Assembly (NCBI RefSeq): GCF_022549225.1
Contig: NZ_JAKZFD010000002.1
Location: 186,001 to 250,000 of the forward strand
DNA length: 64,000 bases
Direction of reading: 5' to 3'
From: Pelomonas sp. CA6
GTDB lineage: Bacteria; Pseudomonadota; Gammaproteobacteria; Burkholderiales; Burkholderiaceae_C
Shown: piece by piece, positions 56,930 through 63,462 of the stretch
How positions within the stretch are numbered: the stretch's first letter is position 1
Layout: every line of letters begins with the position of its first letter
Position numbers and translations under genes: made by a program
Notes under the pieces: generated by a model
Seen by the model: the letters and a program-made list of their open reading frames with translations, nothing else
Database searches by the model: none
Told to the model about the DNA's origin: nothing

Positions 56930-57271
56930 TCACAACCGGCCGTTGACGCGCAGCGCCTCCAGGCGCAGCGCGATCTGGCGTTCCAGCTCGCCCAGAGCGG
57001 CCTGCAGCGCGCTGCGCTCCTCTTCGCGGCCGGCCTCCGCCAGCGCCTGGCGCAGACGGCCGCGCTGCTGGAACAGTTCGACCTCCGGGGGCGCCGCACC
57101 GGCGTCCTTCAGGATCTTGAAGCACATGCGGAACTCTTCCGGCGTCTGTGCCCAGCCGGCGTCCTCGGCCAGCGGCTTGCCAAAGCTCTGCGCCGTCTGC
57201 AATTCGCCGTTGCGACGCGCCTCTTCGAGCTTCTGGCCGATCTCGTCTTCCGTCAGTTGCAGCTTCAGCAT
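56930..57271 (-). CDS. DUF1992 (DnaJ homologue subfamily C member 28-like) protein
   Basis: 113 residues. LTEDEIGQKLEEARRNGELQ then SFGKPLAEDAGWAQTPEEFR and MCFKILKDAGAAPPEVELFQ match the DUF1992 pattern (helix...GKPL...pelrM...iLk.aG..Ppe.el). The C-terminal half is a coiled coil of Glu/Arg/Ala/Leu. The family has unknown function. The start ATG at 57271 has GAGAGACC upstream, a plausible ribosome site. It is divergent from the decayed frmR-like remnant. Confidence 0.82.
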   Translation of the reverse strand: MLKLQLTEDEIGQKLEEARRNGELQTAQSFGKPLAEDAGWAQTPEEFRMCFKILKDAGAAPPEVELFQQRGRLRQALAEAGREEERSALQAALGELERQIALRLEALRVNGRL

Positions 57272-57425
57272 GAAGGTCTCTCCCGCAGTCGGACCCAGTA
57301 TCGCCGTGGCACGGCCGGTGCGCGTCGCTTCAACGGAGGACTGGCCTCCCCCCTCTAGGCCCAGGTCGAGGCCCACGGGCAGGGTCTGCAGGCCCGACAG
57401 ATACGGCGCCCTGCGCGCGAAGGCG

Positions 57426-57623
57426 TCGGAACAAGCAGGACATGGACGGTGCGGCCGCGTGCTGCGGCAGATCGCCGCGATACGCGGCGCGGTGGCCGGC
57501 CCAATGGCCGAGGTACTGGAAGACCATCTGCGCGAGCCTGTGGCCGCCGAGCACATCACGCCCGAGCAGCGCCAGGACGAGGTCGAGACAGTCGTGAGCA
57601 TTTTGCGCACCTACCTGAAGTGA
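57426..57623 (+). pseudogene. Decayed FrmR/CsoR-type repressor, C-terminal remnant
   Basis: The last 55 codons read VLRQIAAIRGAVAGPMAEVL then EDHLREPVAAEHITPEQRQD and VVSILRTYLK. This is the C-terminal two thirds of an FrmR/RcnR-type repressor (expected VLQQIAAIRGAVNGLMAEVL...HLREHV). The N-terminal helix with RRIRGQ is unrecognisable, no start codon with a ribosome site exists, and the conserved positions N-L and REH have become A-P and REP. One Cys (in HGRCGR) may be the old ligand. No target gene such as a formaldehyde dehydrogenase or metal exporter remains. Confidence 0.68.
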
Positions 57624-57830
57624 ACCGAACCGACTGACTCCGGGGCGACGGTGAGCGCCCAAGCGTGTCGGTCGGTCATTAATCCCGCTACTCCGCCCGG
57701 AGACCCCGGAATCGCCGCAAGCTATTAACGTGGGTAGTTGAGCGCCCCAGTAAATTAAGACATTCAAATTTCAAATTCTGTCTGGGGGCGAATTTCATAT
57801 CAAACAATGACACAAACAAGGGTTAACCCT
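57624..57830. other. AT-richer spacer upstream of the peptide locus
   Basis: This 207-bp stretch is the left part of a 329-bp gene-free gap (57624-57952). From 57720 on the base composition drops sharply in GC compared with everything around it (ATTAAGACATTCAAATTTCA, AATTTCATATCAAACAATGA), suggesting acquired DNA. No coding frame is credible. At 57814-57836 it contains AAACAAGGG-TTAA-CCCTTTGTTT, a near-perfect dyad overlapping the promoter given next. Confidence 0.6.
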
Positions 57831-57860
57831 TTGTTTTAAGAATCAATCCTTCCCTACACT
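57831..57860 (+). promoter_or_regulatory. Sigma-70-like promoter with overlapping dyad operator
   Basis: TTGTTT (57831-57836), an 18-bp spacer and TACACT (57855-57860) form a reasonable sigma-70 promoter pointing to the glutaredoxin-like and peptide genes, with a leader of about 85 bases. The dyad AAACAAGGG-TTAA-CCCTTTGTTT (57814-57836) covers the -35 box, as repressor sites often do. Read as RNA the dyad could also be a weak terminator for upstream transcription. Confidence 0.5.
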
Positions 57861-57952
57861 GGTTTTCATTCGCCCGAAGCGGTGGAAACGAGGCCACCGG
57901 GCCATGACCCGGTCCCACACGGGGTGTGCAGCACCTCAGGGAGAGGATATTC

Positions 57953-58372
57953 ATGCGATTTCCCATTCAGGGCCGCCCTCGCTGGGCGCGCCTGCTGGCA
58001 GAGCTATTGCTCATCGCCGCCGTTTTGGCCATGGCCATACCGGCCAGGAAACTGGCCGCATGGGCCTACCGCGAATATCAAAGCCGACCGGTTCGGGGAG
58101 ATTTTGGGGAATTTCTGAAAGACAAAACCCATCCGCTGTCCTTGTACGGATCGGCCACCTGTGCGGCCTGCAGGTCCACGCGCGAATATCTGCGCGAACA
58201 AGGCATTCCTTTCAACGACCTGCGGATCGACGCGCAGCCCAGGGCCCGGGAAGAATGGGCGCGGCTTGGGCAAAGCAGCGTCCCCGTCCTCGTCACTCAC
58301 GACTTGATGTGGGTCGGCGACCAGCGCAGACGGCTGGACGCATGGGTGGCCTCACGGTCCGGCGCGCGCTGA
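57953..58372 (+). CDS. Membrane-anchored glutaredoxin/thioredoxin-fold protein
   Basis: 139 residues. An N-terminal hydrophobic anchor spans about 13-31 (LLAELLLIAAVLAMAIPA). A thioredoxin-like fold follows: LSLYGSATCAACRSTREYLR has a CAAC active site (Cys70/Cys73), GIPFNDLRID is the glutaredoxin second strand, and SVPVLV supplies the cis-proline. By family it would reduce or shuffle disulfides; the arginine-rich N-terminus before the anchor suggests a periplasm-facing domain. GGGAGAGG precedes the ATG. Two cysteine-rich secreted peptides follow 83 bp on, making them the likely clients. Confidence 0.8.
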   Translation: MRFPIQGRPRWARLLAELLLIAAVLAMAIPARKLAAWAYREYQSRPVRGDFGEFLKDKTHPLSLYGSATCAACRSTREYLREQGIPFNDLRIDAQPRAREEWARLGQSSVPVLVTHDLMWVGDQRRRLDAWVASRSGAR

Positions 58373-58455
58373 ACGTCCTCTCTGCCACCGACGCTCTGGA
58401 GGGCCGCCCTCGAAAACCGCTGGGAATATTTTCCCCACCAAGGAAAGGAAGTCGA

Positions 58456-58623
58456 ATGGATTCAAGAATCAGGAAAAAAACTGCTGCATTGCTGTTCCTC
58501 TGGCTGGCCACCGCCTTCGGGCTGGCCTACGCGGAATTCGATCCCAAAGAGTGTTACCGGAAATGCATGGAGCACGTCAAGGATCGCGAAAAGTGCGAGT
58601 ACATCTGCTACGGCAAGAAATAA
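58456..58623 (+). CDS. Secreted cysteine-framework peptide 1 (CX3C-X9-CX3C)
   Basis: 55 residues. A Sec signal peptide of 26 residues (RKKTAALLFLWLATAFGLAYA) ends in AYA. The mature peptide is 29 residues, rich in Lys, Glu and Tyr, with Cys at 33, 37, 47 and 51: CYRKC, nine residues, CEYIC. Two helices cross-linked by two disulfides (an alpha-hairpin) are predicted. AAGGAAAGGAAG is an excellent ribosome site. The second peptide has the same frame. I know no bacterial family with this pattern. Confidence 0.78.
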   Translation: MDSRIRKKTAALLFLWLATAFGLAYAEFDPKECYRKCMEHVKDREKCEYICYGKK

Positions 58624-58660
58624 CACCCGTACGTCACCCTTCAACGCCCGCTCTGAAATC

Positions 58661-58798
58661 ATGACCAAAAAACTGACTCTTGCCTTCTTGTTTTCGGCGA
58701 TCGCCTCTGCCTCTTTTGCCGATGCCATCACTTGCATGGTGCGCTGCTCCGAAGCGGGCCTCAAAACCCGGATTTGCGAACAAATCTGCAGCGATTGA
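58661..58798 (+). CDS. Secreted cysteine-framework peptide 2 (CX3C-X9-CX3C)
   Basis: 45 residues, too short for usual gene finders. The signal peptide (MTKKLTLAFLFSAIASASFA) ends near residue 20-22. The mature 23-25 residues carry Cys at 25, 29, 39 and 43: CMVRC, nine residues, CEQIC. The spacing is identical to that of the preceding peptide, while the other residues differ almost completely, so the frame is what is conserved. It starts 37 bp after peptide 1, and a terminator follows 22 bp after its stop. The Shine-Dalgarno sequence is weak (no AGGAGG). Confidence 0.72.
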   Translation: MTKKLTLAFLFSAIASASFADAITCMVRCSEAGLKTRICEQICSD

Positions 58799-58820
58799 CG
58801 GCCCTGCCTGACGCCGGACG

Positions 58821-58848
58821 AGGCACGGGAACTCCCCGTGCCTTTATT
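58821..58848 (+). terminator. Intrinsic terminator after the peptide genes
   Basis: AGGCACGGG-AACTC-CCCGTGCCT, a perfect 9-bp stem with a five-base loop, followed by TTATT. It ends the glutaredoxin-peptide transcript 24 bp before the TonB-dependent receptor gene, so the receptor depends on readthrough or on its own promoter. Confidence 0.82.
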
Positions 58849-58871
58849 CATGGCCCGCCCGACACCCCCTC

Positions 58872-61148
58872 ATGCGTCCCAAGCCCCGCCCCGCCCCGCT
58901 GTCCCCATTGACTCCACTGTGCCTGGCACTGGGGCTGACGCTCCCGACGCCGGCGCTCGCCGCAGAGGCCACAAGGACGCCGCCGCCGACCGTCCCCGCC
59001 GCACCGACGCAGCTCCCCCCGGTGACGGTCGGTGGCGACGCGGCCTCGGACCTGCAGGCGCGCCGGGACTTCGTGGCCGGAAAAATCCTCATCTCCCGCC
59101 GCAGCATCGAGGCCAGTGGCGTGACGACGGTGCAGGAGTTGCTCAAGCGCGAGCCCTCGGTCACGGTGGGCGCCGACGGGCGGCTGGGGCTGATCGGCCT
59201 GCCGGGTTATACGCAGCTGCTGGTCGACGGCAAACCGCCGCTGCCCGGCCGCCATCCGCTGGAGACCGACCTGGTGCACATCGAGCGCATCGAAATCGTC
59301 AAGGGATCGCTGGCGGAATACGGGCCGTTCGGCATCGCCGGCACGATCAATATCGTCAGCCGCCGCGTGGACCGCAAGCCGACCGGGTCGCTGCGCCTCG
59401 GGGGCGCGATGGGCCATGGCCTGGCCGACGCTCACGTCGCCGCGTCGAAGTCCTGGCGGCCGGCCGCCACGGCCTGGTCGCTGTCCGGCCGCATCGATGT
59501 GCGCAAGCGCGACGAAGACCTGCGCCAGCGCACCACCACGGAGGTCGCCAGCCCCGCCGATCCCGCCGGCCCCCTGCGCCTGGCCGACCAGCAGCAGGAG
59601 CAGCGCAACGACACCCGTCACACGCTCACGCTGGGCGGCACGCTGAGCTACAAGGCCTCCGCGTCCGATCGCTTCGAGCTCTCCCCCTCGGTCCTGTCCT
59701 GGCGCACCTCGACCGATGGCACGGAACGCCACGCGCCTGGTCCCGACGGCGGGTCGGCCTGGCCGGACACCCTGAACCAGGGCCATGCCCGCATGTCCAT
59801 GCTGGGGCTGCCGCTCAGCTGGGAGCACCAGACGGCCGGGGGCTCGCGCCTCGAGCTCGAAGCTTCGGTCTCGCGCATGCGCGTCACGCGCCAGCAATCG
59901 CGGCTGGACCTGTCCGGAGACATGGATGCGAGCCGGCCCGGCACCCGGCGCGAGATCTCGCGGCTGGACCGCCACGCCACGGACAGTCTGCGCCTGGACT
60001 TCTACCCCAAGCTCGGCGAGGCGCATGCGCTGAAGCTGGGAGTGAATCTGGGCCGCATCGCGCGGCGCAACGAGGTCGATGCCACGCTGGATGGCGTGGC
60101 CGACCCCGCCTTCACGCTCTTTGGCGGGCGCCAGTCGGTGCGAGGGCCGCTGCACAGCGCCTATGTGCAGGACGAGTGGACGATCGGCCCACGCTGGGCC
60201 GCCACGGCGGGGATCAGCGCCGAATGGCGCCGCCTGCGCATCGAGGAAGGGGCGCTGACGGCCTCGCCGTCCCACCGGGTGGTCTCGCCGTCGCTGCACC
60301 TGGCCCACAAGATCGACGCGGCCGGCACGCGGCGCCTGCGCTTGTCGCTGGCCCGTTCGTTCCGGGCGCCGGCCGTCGACCAGCTGCTCCAGCGACCCAC
60401 CGTGCACCCGCTCGCACCCTGCGCCGCCGTGCCGGGCTGCGGCCCCAACACCGTGGAGCACGCCGACACGGCGGGCAACCCCGAGCTGCGTCCGGAGCGA
60501 GCCTGGGGCGTCACCGCCACCTACGAGCAGGATCTCGGCAAGGATTCGCTGCTGAGCATTGACCTTTTCCAGCGCCAGCTTCGCGACCTCATCGGCGAAC
60601 GGATCACGCACGAAGCCGTGCCCTGGTCCAGCGTCGAGCGCTACGTGGTCCGGCCCGTCAACCTCGGAGCGGCGTGGACACGTGGCCTGAGTGTGGACGC
60701 GCGCTTGAGCTTCTCGGACCTCGCCCCCTTGCTGCCCAAGCTCGAACTGCGGGCCGGCGCCACCCTCGCCCGTTCGCGCCTGAACACCGTCCCTGGCCCC
60801 GACAATCGCATGGCCGACCAGTCGCCGTGGTCGGCCAAACTGGGAGCCCGCTACACCTCAACCTCGCTGCCGCTGCAGCTGTCGCTGGACGCCAGCTGGA
60901 CACCCGGCCTCTGGGTGCGCTCGGCGGTCGAGCGCCGCGTCTACCAGGGGCGGCGCCAGGAGCTGTCCGCCCAGGCCACTTGGAACGTCAACCCGGCCAT
61001 GACGCTGCGGCTGAACGCGAACAAACTGCTGTCCCGCGACAGCCGCCGGGCCGAGGTCTTTGGCGCTGGCGACCGCCAGGATGCGGTCGTGTGGACGCAC
61101 AAGGAGGCCTCGCCACACCTGTCGGTTCAGCTGGAAATGAAGATCTGA
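58872..61148 (+). CDS. TonB-dependent outer-membrane receptor
   Basis: 758 residues. The signal peptide runs to about residue 31 (LALGLTLPTPALAA). The plug domain (about 50-170) shows VTTVQELLKREPSVTVGADG, QLLVDGKPPLPG, HIERIEIVKGS and AGTINIVSRR. The 22-strand barrel follows, with the usual NPELRPERAWGVTATYEQDL, SIDLFQRQLRDLIG and a final strand HLSVQLEMKI that ends in Ile rather than an aromatic residue. An extracellular loop has a CAAVPGC cysteine pair. The ligand is unknown. It sits directly behind the two secreted peptides, which may be its ligand or its partner. Confidence 0.92.
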   Translation: MRPKPRPAPLSPLTPLCLALGLTLPTPALAAEATRTPPPTVPAAPTQLPPVTVGGDAASDLQARRDFVAGKILISRRSIEASGVTTVQELLKREPSVTVGADGRLGLIGLPGYTQLLVDGKPPLPGRHPLETDLVHIERIEIVKGSLAEYGPFGIAGTINIVSRRVDRKPTGSLRLGGAMGHGLADAHVAASKSWRPAATAWSLSGRIDVRKRDEDLRQRTTTEVASPADPAGPLRLADQQQEQRNDTRHTLTLGGTLSYKASASDRFELSPSVLSWRTSTDGTERHAPGPDGGSAWPDTLNQGHARMSMLGLPLSWEHQTAGGSRLELEASVSRMRVTRQQSRLDLSGDMDASRPGTRREISRLDRHATDSLRLDFYPKLGEAHALKLGVNLGRIARRNEVDATLDGVADPAFTLFGGRQSVRGPLHSAYVQDEWTIGPRWAATAGISAEWRRLRIEEGALTASPSHRVVSPSLHLAHKIDAAGTRRLRLSLARSFRAPAVDQLLQRPTVHPLAPCAAVPGCGPNTVEHADTAGNPELRPERAWGVTATYEQDLGKDSLLSIDLFQRQLRDLIGERITHEAVPWSSVERYVVRPVNLGAAWTRGLSVDARLSFSDLAPLLPKLELRAGATLARSRLNTVPGPDNRMADQSPWSAKLGARYTSTSLPLQLSLDASWTPGLWVRSAVERRVYQGRRQELSAQATWNVNPAMTLRLNANKLLSRDSRRAEVFGAGDRQDAVVWTHKEASPHLSVQLEMKI

Positions 61149-61221
61149 GGGCCACGGCCGCTACGATACGCACCCGCCTCGCCGAAGCGCTGAGGCCTCA
61201 TTTCAAAGCGCCCCTTTTCGC

Positions 61222-61788
61222 ATGCAGCTCCTCAGCCTCAACACCGCCCGCGTCGAAATGATGCCGATCGACGGCAAGCCCGTCGCGACCGCGATCCGCA
61301 AGAAGCCCCGCGAGGACACCGTGGCCGTGAAGCCGCTGGGACTGGAGGGCGACGAGCAAGCCGATCCGCGCTACCACGGCGGCCTGTCCAAGGCGGTCTA
61401 CGCCTATCCCAGCGAGCACTATCCCTTCTGGCAGACGGTGCGCGCGCAGGCCAAGGTAGCGGGCTGGGAGGCGGCCCTGCCCTGGGGCAGCATGGGCGAG
61501 AACCTGTCGCTGCAGGGCCTGCTGGAAACCGAGGTCTGGGTCGGCGACGTGCTGTGCTTTCCGGACTGCGAGCTGGCGGTCAGCGAGCCGCGCCACCCCT
61601 GCTTCAAGTTCAACGCGGCGATGGGCTTCAACCAGGCCGTCAAGCTGATGGGCCAGAGCGCCTGGTGCGGCTTCTACCTCGCGGTGCGCCAGCCCGGCAG
61701 CCTGGCCGCCGGCCAGCGCTTCGAGCTGCGGCCGGGCCCGCGCGAGGTCTCCATCCACGAACTCTTCCGCGCCAAGTTCAGGGCCTGA
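61222..61788 (+). CDS. MOSC domain protein (YiiM-like)
   Basis: 188 residues. MOSC features: AVKPLGLEGDEQADPRYHGG, KAVYAYPSEHYPFW, WGSMGENLSLQGLLETEVWV and the metal-sulfur cysteine segment SEPRHPCFKFNAAMG. MOSC proteins bind molybdenum cofactor sulfur, and YiiM reduces N-hydroxylated compounds with it. The conserved Cys of the family is present in PCFKF. It lies 73 bp after the receptor gene and 23 bp before the Nudix gene, probably co-transcribed with the latter. Confidence 0.93.
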   Translation: MQLLSLNTARVEMMPIDGKPVATAIRKKPREDTVAVKPLGLEGDEQADPRYHGGLSKAVYAYPSEHYPFWQTVRAQAKVAGWEAALPWGSMGENLSLQGLLETEVWVGDVLCFPDCELAVSEPRHPCFKFNAAMGFNQAVKLMGQSAWCGFYLAVRQPGSLAAGQRFELRPGPREVSIHELFRAKFRA

Positions 61789-61811
61789 GCCCGGTCAGGC
61801 GCGTGCCATCC

Positions 61812-62255
61812 ATGAGCCAACACGTCAAAGTCGTCGCCGCGGTGATCCGCAACGCACAGGGTCAGGTCTTGCTGGTGCGCAAGCGCGGCACGAAGGCCTT
61901 CATGAACCCGGGCGGCAAACCAGAGCCGGGCGAAAGCGATGTCCAGGCCCTGTGCCGCGAGCTGCATGAGGAGCTGGGCCTGGTGCTGCACCCCGAGCAG
62001 CTGCTGCCGCTGGGCGGCACCGAGGCGCCGGCCGCCAACGAGCCGGGCTGGGTGATCACGGCCGAGCTGTTCGCCGCGCCGCTGACCGGCACGCCGCAGA
62101 CCGGCCAGGAGATCGAGGAGCTGCGCTGGCAGGACCCGCAGCGGCCGGACGCGCCGGACACCCCGCTGCTGGCCCCGCTGACGCGCGACTGGGTGCTGCC
62201 GCGCCTGCGCGCCGGCAGCATCCCGCTGCCCCAGGCTCAGGTCAACGCTGGATAG
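61812..62255 (+). CDS. Nudix hydrolase
   Basis: 147 residues. The complete Nudix box is at 35-57: G, five residues, E, seven residues, RELHEELGL. The N-terminal KVVAAVIRNAQGQVLLVRKR and KAFMNPGGKPEPGE belong to the RppH/MutT-like Nudix subgroup with KxxxxMxPGGKxE, seen in NUDT-type pyrophosphatases. The substrate is some nucleoside diphosphate derivative and is not determinable here. The ATG at 61812 follows CGTGCCATCC with only a weak ribosome site. Its 3-prime end overlaps that of the convergent OYE gene by 19 bp. Confidence 0.92.
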   Translation: MSQHVKVVAAVIRNAQGQVLLVRKRGTKAFMNPGGKPEPGESDVQALCRELHEELGLVLHPEQLLPLGGTEAPAANEPGWVITAELFAAPLTGTPQTGQEIEELRWQDPQRPDAPDTPLLAPLTRDWVLPRLRAGSIPLPQAQVNAG

Positions 62256-63310
62256 TCCGTGTAGCCCTGGGCGCCGCCGCCGTAGAAGGTCTTGGAGTCG
62301 GCCTTGGCCAGCTCCGCGTTCAGACGCAGGCGGCGCACCAGGTCGGGGTTGGAGATGAAGGCACGGCCGAAGGCCACCGCGTCGGCGCGGCCCTGCGCCA
62401 CAGCCTCGATCGCCATCTCGCGCGTGTAGCCGTTGTTGGCGATCCACGGGCCGCCGAAGCGCTCGCGCATGGCCTGGTAGTCGAAGGGCGCGACGTCGCG
62501 CGGACCGCCGGTCTGGCCTTCGATGATGTGCAGAAAGGCCAGCTTCAGCGGCGCCAGCTGCTCGGCCACATGGTTGAACAGCGCCTGCGCGTCGCTGTCC
62601 TGGCCGGCGTCGTTGACCGGCGTGACCGGGCTCAGGCGCAGCCCGGTGCGGCCGGCGCCGATGGACTGCGCGATCGCAGCCATCACCTCCAGCAGCAGGC
62701 GGGCGCGGTTGGCGATGGAGCCGCCGTAGTCGTCCTGACGGTCGTTGACGCTGTCGCGCAGGAACTGGTCCAGCAGATAGCCGTTGGCGCCATGCACCTC
62801 GACGGCGTCGAAGCCGGCCTCCATCGCGCATTCGGCGGCATGCACGTATTCGCGCACCAGCGCCGGCAGCTCTTCGCGGCGCAGCGCGCGCGGCGCGGAC
62901 ACCGGCACGAAGCCCTCGGTCGTGAAAGTGCGGCTGTCGGCCACACGCGCGGTGGACGACACCGGCGCCTGCCCCGGCGGCAGCAGGCTGGCGTGGGAGA
63001 TGCGGCCCACATGCCACAGCTGCACCGCGATCTTGCCGCCTTCGGCATGCACGGCGTCGGTGACGCGGCGCCAGGCACGCACCTGCTCGGCGTTGTGGAT
63101 GCCCGGGGTGTCCAGATAGCCCTGGCCCAGCGGGCCGATCTGCGTGCCTTCGCTGACGATCAGGCCGGCGCCGGCGCGCTGGCGGTAGTACTCGACGGCC
63201 AGCTCGCCGGGCACGCGGCCGGGCGAGCGGTTGCGCGTCAGCGGCGCCATCACGACACGGTTGGCAAGCTGCAGATCGCCGATCTGCACGGGGTCGAACA
63301 AACTGGGCAT
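62237..63310 (-). CDS. Alkene reductase, Old Yellow Enzyme family (NemA-like)
   Basis: 357 residues, full length. MPSLFDPVQIGDLQLANRVV, VMAPLTRNRSPGRVPGELAV, YYRQRAGAGLIVSEGTQI, GKIAVQLWHVGRISHASLLP, FDAVEVHGANGYLLDQFLRD and DDYGGSIANRARLL are classical OYE signatures. The HGAN substrate-binding pair and the Tyr in YLLDQF region are intact. It reduces activated C=C bonds (N-ethylmaleimide, quinones, nitroesters) with FMN and NAD(P)H. No regulator (NemR) is adjacent. The beta-helix gene starts divergently 152 bp away. Confidence 0.95.
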   Translation of the reverse strand: MPSLFDPVQIGDLQLANRVVMAPLTRNRSPGRVPGELAVEYYRQRAGAGLIVSEGTQIGPLGQGYLDTPGIHNAEQVRAWRRVTDAVHAEGGKIAVQLWHVGRISHASLLPPGQAPVSSTARVADSRTFTTEGFVPVSAPRALRREELPALVREYVHAAECAMEAGFDAVEVHGANGYLLDQFLRDSVNDRQDDYGGSIANRARLLLEVMAAIAQSIGAGRTGLRLSPVTPVNDAGQDSDAQALFNHVAEQLAPLKLAFLHIIEGQTGGPRDVAPFDYQAMRERFGGPWIANNGYTREMAIEAVAQGRADAVAFGRAFISNPDLVRRLRLNAELAKADSKTFYGGGAQGYTDYPALT

Positions 63311-63462
63311 ACGAAATCCAATCCGCAACGGGAAGCGTTGAACAGCCGCCAGCCTAGCGAATCGCGCCGCCGCGCACCGCCGCCCGGGCGACACACCCCA
63401 GCAAATCCCTGCACTTTCCGGCTATCGTTTGACCTCGACGCGTTTTCTCGTTCCACGCCCTG

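Noticed and set aside
57426-57623. The FrmR-like frame as a functional gene
   Set aside because: It lacks the N-terminal helix, a start codon with a ribosome site, and several conserved residues.
62237-62255. The 19-bp overlap of the Nudix and OYE gene ends as a frameshift or misassembly
   Set aside because: Both proteins have complete C-termini; short convergent overlaps are common in compact genomes.
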